Origin: Punica granatum
Taxonomy: Eukaryota > Streptophyta > Magnoliopsida > Myrtales > Lythraceae
NCBI RefSeq assembly: GCF_007655135.1
Contig: NC_045132.1
Span: forward strand, 22,004,354 to 22,068,353
Length of the DNA stretch: 64,000 nt
Direction of reading: 5' to 3'
The number at the start of each line of letters is the position of its first letter. The stretch's first letter is position 1. The position numbers and the translations under genes are program-made. Under the pieces are notes generated by a model. It ran no database searches. It was not told the DNA's origin and saw nothing but the letters and a program-made list of their open reading frames with translations. This document shows positions 1 to 10,493 of the stretch, one piece after another.

Positions 1-464
1 TAGATAGGCTTGTGGAAATTGCAAAAAAAATCAGGGTGCTAGGAACAGACAGTAAAGATGACAGATTAGTACGGAAAATTCTGATTTCTGTGCCAGAAAG
101 ATTTGAGGCAACCATAGCCTCACTGGAGAACACTAAGGAGCTTTCAGACAGCAAGCTTGCTGAGGTCCTCAGTGCATTGCAGGCTCAAGAACATAGAAGC
201 ATGATGAGAAGAAATGCATCAGTTGAAGGAGCACTACAGGCCAAAATGAAATTTAATCCTGAAGAGAAAGGGAATAAGTGGCAACAACAGAAGAAACCAT
301 GCTATGGACGACCAAAGCAGGAAGGTACCAGCATTGAAAATCAAGAAAGGAAGTGAAATCCAGTTCCTTGTTAGCGCTGCGGCAAAAACCATCCACATTT
401 CAAGTGTTGGAGGAGACCAAATATCGAGTGCAGGAAGTGTGGCAAGCTTGGCCATGCTAATCAG
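1..464 (+). pseudogene. Ty1/copia gag fragment (truncated)
   Basis: Open from about 12 to 356, this encodes the C-terminal half of a copia-type Gag (UBN2 family), with the segment KFNPEEKGNKW leading into the nucleocapsid. Stops at 354-356 and 370-372 interrupt the first zinc knuckle (CxxCGKNHPHFKC pattern). The second knuckle (CRKCGKLGH) is cut at about 464, where sequence of the glycine-rich/thioredoxin block begins. It is closely related to the plus-strand copia remnant at 9376-10960. The left part lies outside the window. It is non-coding debris. Confidence 0.85.
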
Positions 465-942
465 TGGCATGAAGAGTTACTCAGAATCAGTGCATGTGTA
501 TTTTCAAAATGTATTTTAGTTCCCTGCTAGGATGGGGTCTGCACACGATTAATGAATGTCATGAAAGTTATTGTTTTGTATTCCAATCCGCGAAATGAGT
601 GAGACACGGAGCATGAAAAGTGGTCATTTAACATTTTTAAATTTTTTGCTGTTGCCACTGAACACTCAACCTGGGGATCTATACTTGTGCTTCATTCGAG
701 CTTATGTTACATCCCCAGATGTGTATGGATGGATATGTTACATCAATGTAATCTACATTTCTGACATCTTCATACGAGTGTGTTACATTCTCGCTTATAT
801 GTGCTGAGGTTCTCCCTCGTTGGTAAACTTCATAAAGGTTTCTTTCTGGGACGAGTATGGGTTTTGCTTTTCCTGTTATTATGCTTGTACCTTCAATATC
901 AAGGATGTGTATGGAGATTAGACTCTCAGCCTGTATTCTCAG

Positions 943-1513
943 GATGAAACGGCCATTGAGTTTCAAAAGTACGAAGAAGGTGATTTGCAGCCTAGTCCTA
1001 CCGAGGACCCTAAGAAGGTGCTTTTAGTTTGCCATTTGCTCTATTGGCTCATTGTCTGAACGGTTTTCATGATAGTGACTGTGTGAAGCATGCAATTATG
1101 CGGGACGAAGCCGTTTACAAAAACCCTCCAGAATACTCGGATCAACAAGAAACTGTCTACTCACAGTTTGAAGAAGTGGAACCTAATCAAAGAGAAGAGA
1201 GTCGAAGGATCACCAATATTCCCCTCCAAGGAACTACACGAGCCGAACAGGAGGCCGAGGGGGAGGCAGGGGCGGTGGTCGTTGAGGTGGCAGCTACTAT
1301 TCTAATGGTCGTGGCGGTCGAACTGGGGGAAGAGGTGGTGGGCCCCACCAAAATGGTTCATACTGCGCGATCATTACCCGAGGAACTACTATAACAACAA
1401 TTGAGGAAGAGGAGGCAGCGGTAGAGGGGGTGGCTATTCCTACAATCACCAGCCTCCGGGAAGGGCAGCGCCCCGAGGTGGCCATGATGGTGCTGATGTA
1501 GGAGTAGCCTCGT
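943..1513 (+). pseudogene. Glycine-rich (RGG) protein gene, 3' exons, decayed
   Basis: An exon-like stretch at 943-1017 (acceptor CTCAG, donor AAGGTG) encodes DETAIEFQKYEEGDLQPSP and following residues. A second exon from about 1089 encodes an acidic stretch (NPPEYSDQQETVYSQFEE) and then, in another frame, an RGG/GRGGG-rich tail with YYSNGRGG motifs. The frame is broken: a shift near 1215, a TGA in the RGG tract near 1289, and another shift after 1360. The intact parent would be an RNA-binding-type RGG protein. It reminds me of plant glycine-rich proteins with a YYNNRGRGG tail, but I cannot name it. Related remnants lie at 5507-5560 and 16980-22435. Confidence 0.6.
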
Positions 1514-1560
1514 GATATTAGACATGCGGTTTGAGTAGGGGAGTCTCATTGCAGCTGTCT

Positions 1561-4010
1561 CGGCAGGATTGGGTTGGCCTTCTCGGGTATTTTCGGTGGT
1601 CCAGCTAAAGACTATTCATCACCAAAGAATAGATTATGGCATTATGCAAGAACATTTTGCTTATAGTGTACTTTGGACGTTTCTTATTTATTCCATGAGT
1701 TGCCATGTCTCTTAGTAACCAATCAAGTTTGGTTGATCTATGGAATGGCTAGTGCGAGTGGTCCCTCAGGATTGATCGAGAGTTCTAACTGTGGACTATC
1801 TCGGGAACAGGAAAACGAACATTTCAATACAATGATATCGAAACAGATTCGGATTGACCCCGCCGTACAAATCGATCTAATTTGGCACAATAACCACGAG
1901 GTTTTTCGGCGCCTCGGCGAGGCTAAAAGTTCTTTAAGTACAAAGCACATGAGAATGGAATATAACTGCAAGTGCCGCCCACTCTTTACCATTTTATTGT
2001 CTACCTTTTCTTTTAAAAAATATATTTTTTATGGTAACACATTTAACTTAAAGCCCTTGCCCCTAAACCTTGATGCTCGTTTCTGCATTTCTTTTAAATT
2101 GAAGTCAGATGTTATTATTCTTAATGGACGCCAGCCATTAACTGCTAGTGCGAGTTAATCTTGTCTGCGGGAGAATCTTGTCTCGACCGAGCGTGAAAAG
2201 TTACATTGAACTAAAACCAAGAGCAGTTTCATCGGCATGAATCTTGTATGACTAGCAACAATCACCAATTATACTCAGATTCCGCATTTAGGAATGCTTC
2301 TACATGGATTTGACAGAGAGAGCTTTCAAGTAATTGTATTGAGTAAACGCCTGGTGGATTTCTGCAGAGCATAGATTCGGACTTCGATTGTGATTATTAA
2401 CAGAATGTTAGGTATGTTTGGTTTTAAAGTTGAGTTGAGTTGAGTTTTGATTTTAATTGGGTTGTATGATTGTGTTGTTGAATTATAAGAAAAAGTGTAA
2501 AAAAGTAATGAATAATTAAGAGAATTTAATATTAAAAATTGAATTGAGTATAATAGAGTTGTATGTGGATTTATGTATGAGGCTCACATTTTTTATTTTG
2601 AAGAGTTAATTTTTGTTGTGTAGTGAGTAGAGTTAAAGTTAGAATTAAAATCTTAAAATCCGATTGCGAAACTAAACGGAATAAATCTCAGCAAAAATAT
2701 TTGCCTTTTCTGTTACTTGAAAAGGTTGTTGAGGGTGTGGGCTGCGATAACCACTTTGGAGTTTGAATCGGATTCTCTCTTTTTCATTGTCAAATTTGCT
2801 GATGTCTTCGCCCCCCGGTAATTAGGAGGAATTGGTTCACAACGAAGACAATTGCCGTAGGTAATATACGTGAAGTCGGGACATTTTCTAGTCGATTCAG
2901 CACAAGGCATTTTGGATTTGACATGAGATGAACAATCCACGTCGGTTGTACCACAGAACTTTCCATCTGAAGCCAATAGCGACATCGGTGTCCTGTAGAC
3001 GCCGCGCGTGAGCTAAGAGTATCGAAATAATTAATCGTGAATGTCCTGAATGTCCTGACCCGAATATTACATACAACAAAGGAATGCTGACATCGTCCAA
3101 TTTGCACAGGTCATTTACTTTTCTTGTCGTATGAATTCAATTGCAGCGCGTTTATTAGGTGGGTTGGAGTGAGGATTCCTCCTGTACGAGAAGAATTCGA
3201 GCCGCAAATAAACTCGTTGCCATTTACCTGTCACCAGATTGTGATGTTGAGACAAAAAAATTGTTCCTTTGCTGTCTTACTAGCTTGATGGCAGCATCGA
3301 TTCTATATTTTTACGAGGTATTTCTTAGCCTATTAGTTGGAATTAATTCCTGTTTAGCATTGGCTTGCGCTGACATCTATTGCTTCCAACGGGTCTAAAA
3401 ATTATATATTACAAGTAAAGTCCACCCACTAACAATAGAATTAGAATCGATCCCCCTCAGGTGATTGCCCGACTCGGCTGATGTGTAGATTCAGCGCCGT
3501 ATCTGGACCATAAAAGATTATCTCACTTCTGGAACATATAACGGGAAAACGATAATATAAATGGATGGATTCCATCGTGTCTTAGATTTAAACTCGTGTT
3601 AAATATGCACAGATGAATGGCAGAGTTGTGAGTCCCTTTCGACCCCCCATTAAACTAGATTTTGTGTGTACTCAAAGATCATCATCATATATGTCGAGCA
3701 CTCCGGGAATCAACCTGGAGATTTATCCCGGTGGCTAAACCGAGGGTGAATGTCCAACTTTTAACTCAATTGAAAAGCTGGATTAATATCTAGCATGACG
3801 CATGCAAGCTGATTCGGCTATCATCTGACTGGCCGTAAAGGAAAAATAGCTAATATAACCCGTTTAGCAGCTACGTAGTGCAACAAAAGTGCAAATCGTA
3901 GGTCGACGCTCTACTGGGGTCTGCGGATATATATACGTATTCCAGAGAATATATGCCTTTATTTACAAAAATCATTAAAATAAAACTCCAATTTTCGACT
4001 TTATCAGCCC
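1561..4010. other. Spacer of block 1, no gene seen
   Basis: 3' untranslated and flanking DNA of the RGG remnant followed by the upstream region of thioredoxin copy 1. It is repeated in the other blocks with small indels. Short open frames here are not conserved between the copies and are not called. The only separate feature is the MITE at 2408-2690. Confidence 0.7.
2408..2690. mobile_element. MITE inserted in block 1 spacer
   Basis: About 280 bp of AT-rich DNA present in block 1 but absent at the matching place in blocks 2, 3 and 4 (near 6413, 12623 and 23320). The ends resemble the TGTTTGG/CCAAAC class of plant MITEs (GGTATGTTTGGTTTT on the left, AAACTAAACGG on the right), with imperfect inverted repeats. 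The family, possibly PIF/Harbinger (Tourist-like), is inferred from the ends only. Confidence 0.55.
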
Positions 4011-4017
4011 TATAAAT
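4011..4017 (+). promoter_or_regulatory. TATA box of thioredoxin copy 1
   Basis: TATAAAT lies 103 bp before the ATG at 4120. It is conserved in the other two upstream regions (15122 and 25839), within a shared leader containing CACAAGCTTCTCAAATTCAA. Confidence 0.6.
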
Positions 4018-4119
4018 TCTCACAAGCTTCTCAAATTCAAACCCAAGCCATTCTCTCGACTTCTATACTATACATTCATCTGTTTCTTTCTGAAAAGAGA
4101 GAGTGACAAACAAAGAAGT

Positions 4120-4954
4120 ATGGGAGCAAACGCATCAACCGACCACGCCACCAGCAATGGCTACAACAAGCACACCTTCGTCTATGGCTCTTCCCATGGG
4201 AAGGCCTCTCAGGTCATTGAATTCCATTCCTCGGCTCGTTGGAAGGCACATTTCGATGCCTCCAAAGGGACCACCAAGCTGGTATACACGTAACCATATA
4301 TAACCTTTCTCGTATATATGTTGATCTTATCAGTTCGGTTTCCTTTCTTGTCACCATATATATTGTATGCTATGTCGTCTTCTGCTGACAAGCTTATACC
4401 ATAGAACAGTTTGTGATAGTTTATTTTCAAAGCTTCACAGCTGAAAGAGTATCGAATTTTATATAAGTATACGTGCATTATAGAAAGTTGGCGCGACTTT
4501 GGCAGCCGCGTGACCGGAAAAATTATCTCTCCACGACCTTTGCTTCATTCTGTGTAGTTAATTTTTTGCTGATTCTGATATATGTCAATAATTTCCTGAG
4601 AGGTGTAGATGGTCGTGGATTTCACGGCATCGTGGTGCGGTCCCTGCAAGCTCATGGAACCCATGATTAATGACTTAGCTACCAAGTGCACCGACATCGA
4701 GTTCATCAAGATTGATGTGGACGAGCTGGAGGTACAATCATTTATCTACAATTTCTAGGAAGTGGAAACATATATGTTTCTGCTAGCGTCTTTGTTGATT
4801 TCTTTCTGTCTTATTAAAACAGGATGTGGCGAAGACATTCGGAGTAGAAGCCATGCCCACATTTTTGCTGATAAAGAATGGGATAGTAGTTGACAAAGTC
4901 GTGGGCGCCAAGAAGGATGAGCTCCAGAAGAAGATCGAGCTTCATCGCAACTGA
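4120..4954 (+). CDS. Thioredoxin h, subgroup 2 type (copy 1, intact)
   Basis: Three exons at 4120-4281, 4609-4731 and 4823-4954 join in phase 0 to give 138 aa. Introns are GT-AG (donor GTATAC, acceptor GTGTAG; donor GTACAA, acceptor AAACAG). The product is a cytosolic-type disulfide reductase. The active site WCGPC sits in the context [11 protein letters not shown] at the start of exon 2, followed by KIDVDEL and the cis-proline motif MPTF. The roughly 50-residue N-terminal extension starting MGAN is typical of subgroup 2 h thioredoxins, in which Gly2 can be myristoylated. All family residues are present, and this is the only copy in the window with both an intact frame and the canonical active site. 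A TATA box and conserved leader lie upstream, and the 3' flank is shared with the other copies. Confidence 0.88.
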
Positions 4955-5506
4955 TTTGAATTATGATCTCAACAACAATAATCTCGATCCAGACGAACTA
5001 ATAAGGGTCTTTCGGCATTTCCAGCCTCAAAGTAATGTTGTGATTCATGAATGTTAAATCTAGCTTGAGCATTGGAATTAAGAGATGCTACCGGAGCTAT
5101 GTCAAGAAATTACATGCGATGACAGGTTGCGTTTGTAATCGATGGATTCGAGTTTGAAAACTTTGTTTCAGTCGATAATAAAAGAAGTTTCTTCGAGATG
5201 TCTTGCGATTACATACGTAATTTATGTTAGTTTTCAAGTTTGCAAATGAAATTTTATCCCAAGTAGATATAATTATTGTATTATGTGATATATGTTGCAA
5301 CCACAGAAGGGGAAAATAATGAAATACGATAAAACAAAATGGGTCGCCGAATCGACCATTTGTTCGACACCATAAGAGAGCGCACTATATTTACTTTGAG
5401 AATCGAAAGGAAGAATCATTCAAATAAACCAAGCTGCGGTTCTAGGCTCCTAGCTGCATCTGTTGGATACAAATTGTCTCAGAGCTGCTGTCCTTTACGT
5501 TTTCCA

Positions 5507-7142
5507 CCGGGGAGGGGCAGCGGCCCGAGGTGGCCATGACGGTGCCAATGTAAGAGTAGCCTCGTGCTATTAGACATGCGGTTTGAGTAGGGGAGTCTCA
5601 TTGCAGCTGTCTCGGCAGGGTTGGGTTGGCCATCTCGGGTATTTTCGGTCGTCCAGCTAAAGACTATTCATCACCAAAGAATAGGAGTATTATGCAATAA
5701 CATTTTGTTTGTAGTGAACTTTGGACGTTTCTTAATTATTCCATGAGTTGCCATGTCTCTTAGCAACCAATCAAGTTTGGTTGATCTATGGAATGGCTAG
5801 TGCGAGTGGTCCCTCAGGATTGATCGCGAGTTCAAACTGTGGACTATCTCGAGAACAGGAAAACGAACATTTCAATACAATGATATCGAAACAGATTCAG
5901 ATTGAACCGCTGAACAAATCGATCTAACTTGGCACAATAACCATGAAATTTTTCGGCGTATCGGCAAGGATAAAAGCCTAAAAGTTATAAAGTACAAAGC
6001 ACATGAGAAGGGGAATATAACTGCAACTGCCGCCCACTTTTTACCATTTTATTGTCTACCTTTTCTTTTAAAAAATATATTTTTTGTGGTAACACATTTA
6101 ACTTAAAGCCCTTGCCCCTTAACCTTGATGCTTGTTTCTGCATTCTGATCATATGCTTTAATCGAATCAACTGCAGGAGAATCTTGTCCCGACCGAGCGT
6201 GAAAGGTTACATTGAGCTAAAACCAAGAGCATTTTCATTGGCATGATCTTGTATGACTAGCAACAGTCACCTATTATACTCAATTCCGCATTTAGGAATG
6301 CTTCTACATCGATTCGACACGGAGAGTTTTCAAGTGATTGTATTGAGTAAACGCCTGGTGAAATTTCTGAAGAACACAGATTCGGATTTCGACTGTGATT
6401 ATTAACAGAATGTCAATTTCCTCAGCAAAAATGTTTTCCATTTCTGTTTACTTGAAAAGGTTGTCGCCAGTAAACACTACGGCAAGAGGGGATGCTCCAT
6501 TTTAATTGTTGAGGGTTGGCCTGTGGATGCCGCGTGTGAGGTAAGAGTATTGAAAATAATTAATCGCGAATGTCCTGACCTGAATATTATGTACAACAAA
6601 TGAATGCCAACATCGTTCAATTTGCACAGGTCATTTCCTTTTCTTGTCGTATGAATTTGATCGAAGCATGTTTATTAGGTGGGTTGGAGTGAGGATTCCT
6701 CCTGTACGAGAAGAATTCGAGCCGAAATAAACTCACTGCCATTTACCTGTCACCAGATTCTGATGTTGAGACAAAAAATTGTTCCTTTGCTGGCTTACTA
6801 GCTTTATGGCAGCATCGATTCTATATTTCTACGTTGTTTTTCTCAGCCAACTACCCACTAACAATAGAATTCGTCATTTCTTTTTTGGCCAAATGCTCTG
6901 CTGCCATTCGAAAGCTTTCTCGTCTGAGGTTAGCGCCAGCTGAATTGATCCCTCCAAAAGTGATTGCCCGACTCGGCTGATGCGTAGATTGAGCTCCGTC
7001 TCCGGACCATAAAAGATTATCTCACTTCAGGAAACATATAACTGGAAAATGATAATATAAATGGATGGATTCCATCGCGTATTAGATTTAAACTCGTGTT
7101 AAATATGCACAGATGAATGGCAGAGTTGTTAGTCCCTTTTAT
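5507..7142 (+). repeat. Segmental block 2, truncated; no gene
   Basis: This starts inside the last codons of the RGG gene (GGGGAGGGGCAGCGGCC) and continues through the same 3' flank and spacer as block 1. It stops at about 7142, before any thioredoxin sequence, where the plus-strand copia remnant begins. It lacks the MITE found at 2408-2690 and so serves as that element's empty site. Nothing coding is supported. Confidence 0.8.
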
Positions 7143-7384
7143 TAGAGTTACAAATAGAGTTGAATTTCGAATTTCAGTGTAGGAGGCAGTTATTTCTCTT
7201 GCAGTTATTTGATATACTTTTATTAAAAAGGGCTATAACTGACAGTTTATGTATTTGGAAGTTGTCATCTTTCTCCCTCACTCTCTTTGGGTATTTGCTT
7301 TCTTTTGTACTGTCCAATTCTGCAGATTTCATTGCATAATGCTTTTGAGTGTTGATTAGTTTGAGTGAGTAAGGAGAATAACAG

Positions 7385-7397
7385 TGGTATCAGAGCC
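7385..7397 (+). other. Primer-binding site of the plus-strand copia
   Basis: TGGTATCAGAGCC, complementary to the 3' end of plant initiator methionine tRNA. It lies one base after the CA that ends the LTR remnant, which confirms the element's orientation. Confidence 0.75.
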
Positions 7398-7575
7398 TTA
7401 AAGGATCTTGAGGGATCTGTGAAACACTGGTCAGTCCGGTGTTTGTAACTGCTCGACAGCAAGCATGTTGAATATGAAAGCTTCTGCATCAACAACTGTT
7501 TCTCTACCATTACACCACCCGTGTTTGATGGAGAAAACTGATGCTTCCTAAACTCACTGATTCAATAGTTTCTTA

Positions 7576-7803
7576 GGGTCTGTTTGGATTGCAAGTTAAA
7601 ATTTTTTAATTTTAACTTTAACTTTAACTCAACACATTACACAAACAAAAACATACATTTCCCAAGAAAAAAATTTTAACTTTAATTTTAACTCAACACA
7701 CTACACAACAAAAACACACATTTCCCAAGTCAAATTTATAATCACATCTCATTTGTCTTTTTCCACAATTAAAATCAAAGTTAACCGTGAATCCAAACGG
7801 CCC
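7576..7803. mobile_element. MITE inside the left LTR of the chimeric element
   Basis: 228 bp bounded by GGGTCTGTTTGGATT and AATCCAAACGGCCC, imperfect inverted termini typical of Tourist-like (PIF/Harbinger) MITEs. TTA precedes the left end and ATTA follows the right end. Inside are two direct repeats of about 60 bp that share CACAnAACAAAAACAnACATT and TTTCCCAAG. It is the youngest layer of this nest: MITE in LTR element in copia. Confidence 0.6.
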
Positions 7804-8192
7804 ATTAAAGTCTGCAAGTATTGCATAACAAAAAAACTCTCACTTTCACTCAGTATATGCAATCTTGTCTGCAAGTTGTTGCAGAACTGCACTCACGCAC
7901 ATACAGAACAGCAGAGAGATGGACAGAAGAGGATTGAGAAAGAAAAAGACTTCATTAACACATAACACTATAACTTACATCATTGACCCTTACATATAAA
8001 GCCATAACTGATTGAAGATAACCGTTTCCCACTGGAGAACATTTGAAATTCAAAATATAACCTGTCTAACTTAACTGCTAAATTACAGTTAATCAACAAC
8101 ACAAGACAGACAACATAAGTCTTAAAGACACAAACTAATACACGGGTAAATTAAACAGTAGCTGATCCACATCTCCAACACTCCTCCTTGGA

Positions 8193-8765
8193 TTAGGTAC
8201 TGATACACACTCCAACCATCCTTCTTAGGTGCTCAAATCTTCCCACATGAAATGACTTGGTGAATAAATCAGCCATTTGATCTTCTGTCATGCAATAAAC
8301 AAGCTTGATCTCACCACTTTGATGTACTTCCCTGCGATAGTATAACTTCAACTTGAAGTGCTTTGTTTTCCCATGGAAAACTGGATTTTGAGAGATGGCA
8401 AGAGCAGCCTGGTTGTCAACAAATATCTCAGTTTCATGGTCAGAACCCATCCCTAAGTCAGTCGTCAACTTTCTCAGCCAGATTGCCTGGTTTGTTGCTG
8501 CTGTGGCTGCAATAAATTCAGCTTCTGCTGTTGACTGAGCCACCACTTTCTGCTTCTTAGAGCTCCACAAAAAACAAGCAGAACCAAGAGAAAAACAATA
8601 GCCAGAGGTGCTCCTCATGTCATCCAATGATCCTACCCAGTCACTATCAGAGAAACCATGTAGCTTGAGGGTAGAGCTTCTGCAGAATTTCCAACCATAG
8701 GAAGATGTCCCTTTCAGATATCCGATGACTCTCTTAGCAGCCACCATATGTGCTTCACTTGCATT
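8193..8765 (-). pseudogene. Copia RNase H fragment in the chimeric element
   Basis: Encodes the C-terminal RNase H region of a copia Pol, with SDSDWVGSLDDMRSTSGYCF, the STAEAEFIAATAA motif, the FVDNQAALAISQNP segment and the ending GVCIST. It matches the same region of the intact polyprotein at 17616-21578. It is fused in frame to a gag fragment on its N-terminal side (junction near 8755), so RT and most of the rest of Pol are deleted. Confidence 0.8.
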
Positions 8766-9096
8766 CTCGGTTGATAAGCCTTCTTCCCTTTGTTCTGGTG
8801 CTTGCAAAGCACTCATAACCTCAGCAAACTTCAATTATGATAGTTCCTTCGTATTCTCTAATGAAGCAATAGTTGCTTCATACCTTTCTGGTACTGAGAC
8901 AAGCAGTTTCTGCACCAACCTTTCATCACTCAACTCAGTTCCCAACACCATTATCTTATTTGCAATTTCCACAAGTTTATCTGCAAACTGTTTCACCGTT
9001 TCCCCTTCATTCATCTGCAACCGTTCAAACTCTCTCATCAGATTAAGAACTTTCATACCTCTGATCTTCTCATCTCCTGTCTTCTTTTGCTTCCTC
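8756..9096 (-). pseudogene. Copia gag fragment in the chimeric element
   Basis: Translates as GDEKIRGMKVLNLMREFERL through SVPERYEATIASLENTKELS, a stop, then KFAEVMSALQAPEQ, that is, the middle of a UBN2-type Gag. It lies downstream of an integrase-RT linker fragment (9097-9190, motif VRGTRSLNEVYQRCNVAV), which is the wrong order for a normal element. Confidence 0.75.
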
Positions 9097-9202
9097 GAAA
9101 TTTCCAGGTTCAAAGACAGCTACATTGCACCTTTGATACACTTCATTCAATGACCTGGTCCCTCTTACTGGTATGTTATCTACCACTTTTGCTCTGATAC
9201 CA

Positions 9203-9375
9203 GTTGGATAAATTTTTAAATTAAAATGGACCTAATTCGGACTCGAGCCCATATGCAACTCAAAAGCTTAAGCCAATGGGTTACTGGCCCTTTGTCTTTT
9301 ATAAACTTCCCCATTTTTTTCTTTTCAACCGATGTGGGATTTGTGTCCTCTCACATCACCACTTTTTCTCCAACA
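9203..9375 (-). repeat. TRIM-family LTR forming the right end of the chimeric element
   Basis: 173 bp, a close match in inverted orientation to the LTRs at 9925-10096 and 10320-10493 (shared motifs CCCACATCGGTTGAAAAG and GGGCTCGAGTCCGAATTAGG). It is followed on the minus strand by the primer-binding site TGGTATCAGAGC, exactly as in the complete TRIM. Confidence 0.8.
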
Positions 9376-9924
9376 AAAACTATCAAGCTTGGGCAGTGAA
9401 GGTTCGGGCATTCATGGAAGGTGCAGATTTATGGGAGGCAGTGGAAGATGACTATGAAGTTACTGATCTACCTACCAACCCCATCATTAACCAAATCAGG
9501 TACCACAAGGAGAGTGTGACTAGGAAGGCTAAGGCAAAATCGTGCATGTATGCTACTGTGTCACCAACCATTTTCACAAGAATTATGAGGCTTGAATCTG
9601 CAAAATCCATTTGGGATTACTTGAATGAAGAATATGAAGGTGATGAGAAGATAAATTTGCTGAGAGAGTTTGAAAGGCTGCAGATGGGAGAGAGAGAAAC
9701 TGTGAAGGAGTTTGTAGATAGGCTTGTGGAAATTGCAAACAAGATCAGGGTGCTAGGAGTAAACATTAAAGATGACAGGTTGGTGCAGAAGATTCTTGTT
9801 TCTGTGCCATAAAGATTTGAGGCAGCCATAGCCTTACTGGAGAATACTAAGGAGCTTTCAGACATCAAGCTTGCTGAGGTCCTTAATGCACTACAGGCTC
9901 AAGAGCAGAGAAGCATGATGAAAA

Positions 9925-10493
9925 TGTTGGAGAAAAAGTGGTGGTGTGAGAGGACACAATGTCCCACATCGGTTGAAAAGAAAAAATGGGGAAGTTTATA
10001 AAAGACAAAGGCCCAATAACCCATTGGCTTAAGTTTTTGGGTTGCATATGGGCTCGAGTCCGAATTAGGCCCATTTTATTTAAAAATTTATTCAACTGGT
10101 ATCAGAGCCCATGGTTATAGTCCTGGGTGTGTAGGGTGGCTTTGTGCCGTGAGGTGCGCATGTATGCGTGGGTCTGTGTGACCCGTAGGCTCGAGTGTAA
10201 GCGTAACGTGCGCCTCGAGCAGGCACCCGTTGTGTCCGATGTCGAGACATCGAAGTCCCGTCGATTGATTAAGGTCACGTGGCTCGTGTAAGACGACACG
10301 ATACCACATGAGGGCGGGATGTTGGAGAAAAAGTGGTGATGTGAGAGGACACAATGTCTCACATCGGTTGAAAAGAAAAAAATGGGGAAGTTCATAAAAG
10401 ACAAAGGCCCAGTAACCCATTGGCTTAAGTTTCTGGGTTGCATATGGGCTCGAGTCCGAATTAGGCCCATTTTATTTAAAAATTTATCCAACA
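9925..10493 (+). mobile_element. TRIM (miniature LTR retrotransposon)
   Basis: A 569-bp element with a 5' LTR at 9925-10096 and a 3' LTR at 10320-10493 (172 and 174 bp, starting TGTTGGAG, the 3' copy ending CCAACA). The primer-binding site is TGGTATCAGAGC (10097-10108), the internal region is about 210 bp and non-coding, and the polypurine tract is GAGGGCGGGA before 10320. The target duplication GAAAA flanks it (9920-9924 and 10494-10498), and removing the insert rejoins the copia gag sequence. There is no coding capacity, so it needs another element's proteins to move. Confidence 0.88.

Larger units (their letters stand above)
465..5455 (+). repeat. Segmental block 1: glycine-rich gene 3' end + thioredoxin h
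   Basis: First copy of a block repeated at 5507-7142, 12126-15804 and 16692-27075. It begins with the motif at 465 (AATCAGTGGCATGAAGAG), which recurs at about 16695. It holds the decayed RGG-gene 3' end, a spacer of about 2.5 kb and an intact thioredoxin h gene with promoter and 3' flank. Copies differ by small indels and by separate transposon insertions, so the repeats serve as empty sites for one another. Confidence 0.85.
7539..9375 (-). mobile_element. Chimeric LTR retroelement with two unlike LTRs, nested in copia gag
   Basis: Both flanks carry the 5-bp target duplication AAAAC (7534-7538 and 9376-9380), and removing the insert rejoins the host gag frame at FDGEN-YQAW. Read on the minus strand, it begins TGTTGGAGAAAAAG with a 173-bp LTR (9375-9203) of the TRIM family seen at 9925-10493, followed by a primer-binding site TGGTATCAGAGC (9202-9191). 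Next come a fragment of the integrase-RT linker (9190-9097), a gag fragment and an RNase H fragment. A polypurine tract AATCCAAGGAGGAG precedes a different, longer copia-type LTR (8180-7539) that itself contains a MITE. The internal order (linker, gag, RNase H) is not colinear with any normal element. Confidence 0.75.

Noticed and set aside
1029..1394. 121-aa frame in block 1
   Set aside because: It joins intron, an exon fragment and a shifted RGG tract. It is a pseudogene frame, not a protein.
10102..10491. Two minus-strand frames of 101 and 129 aa
   Set aside because: They lie within the TRIM's LTR and non-coding interior and match nothing.
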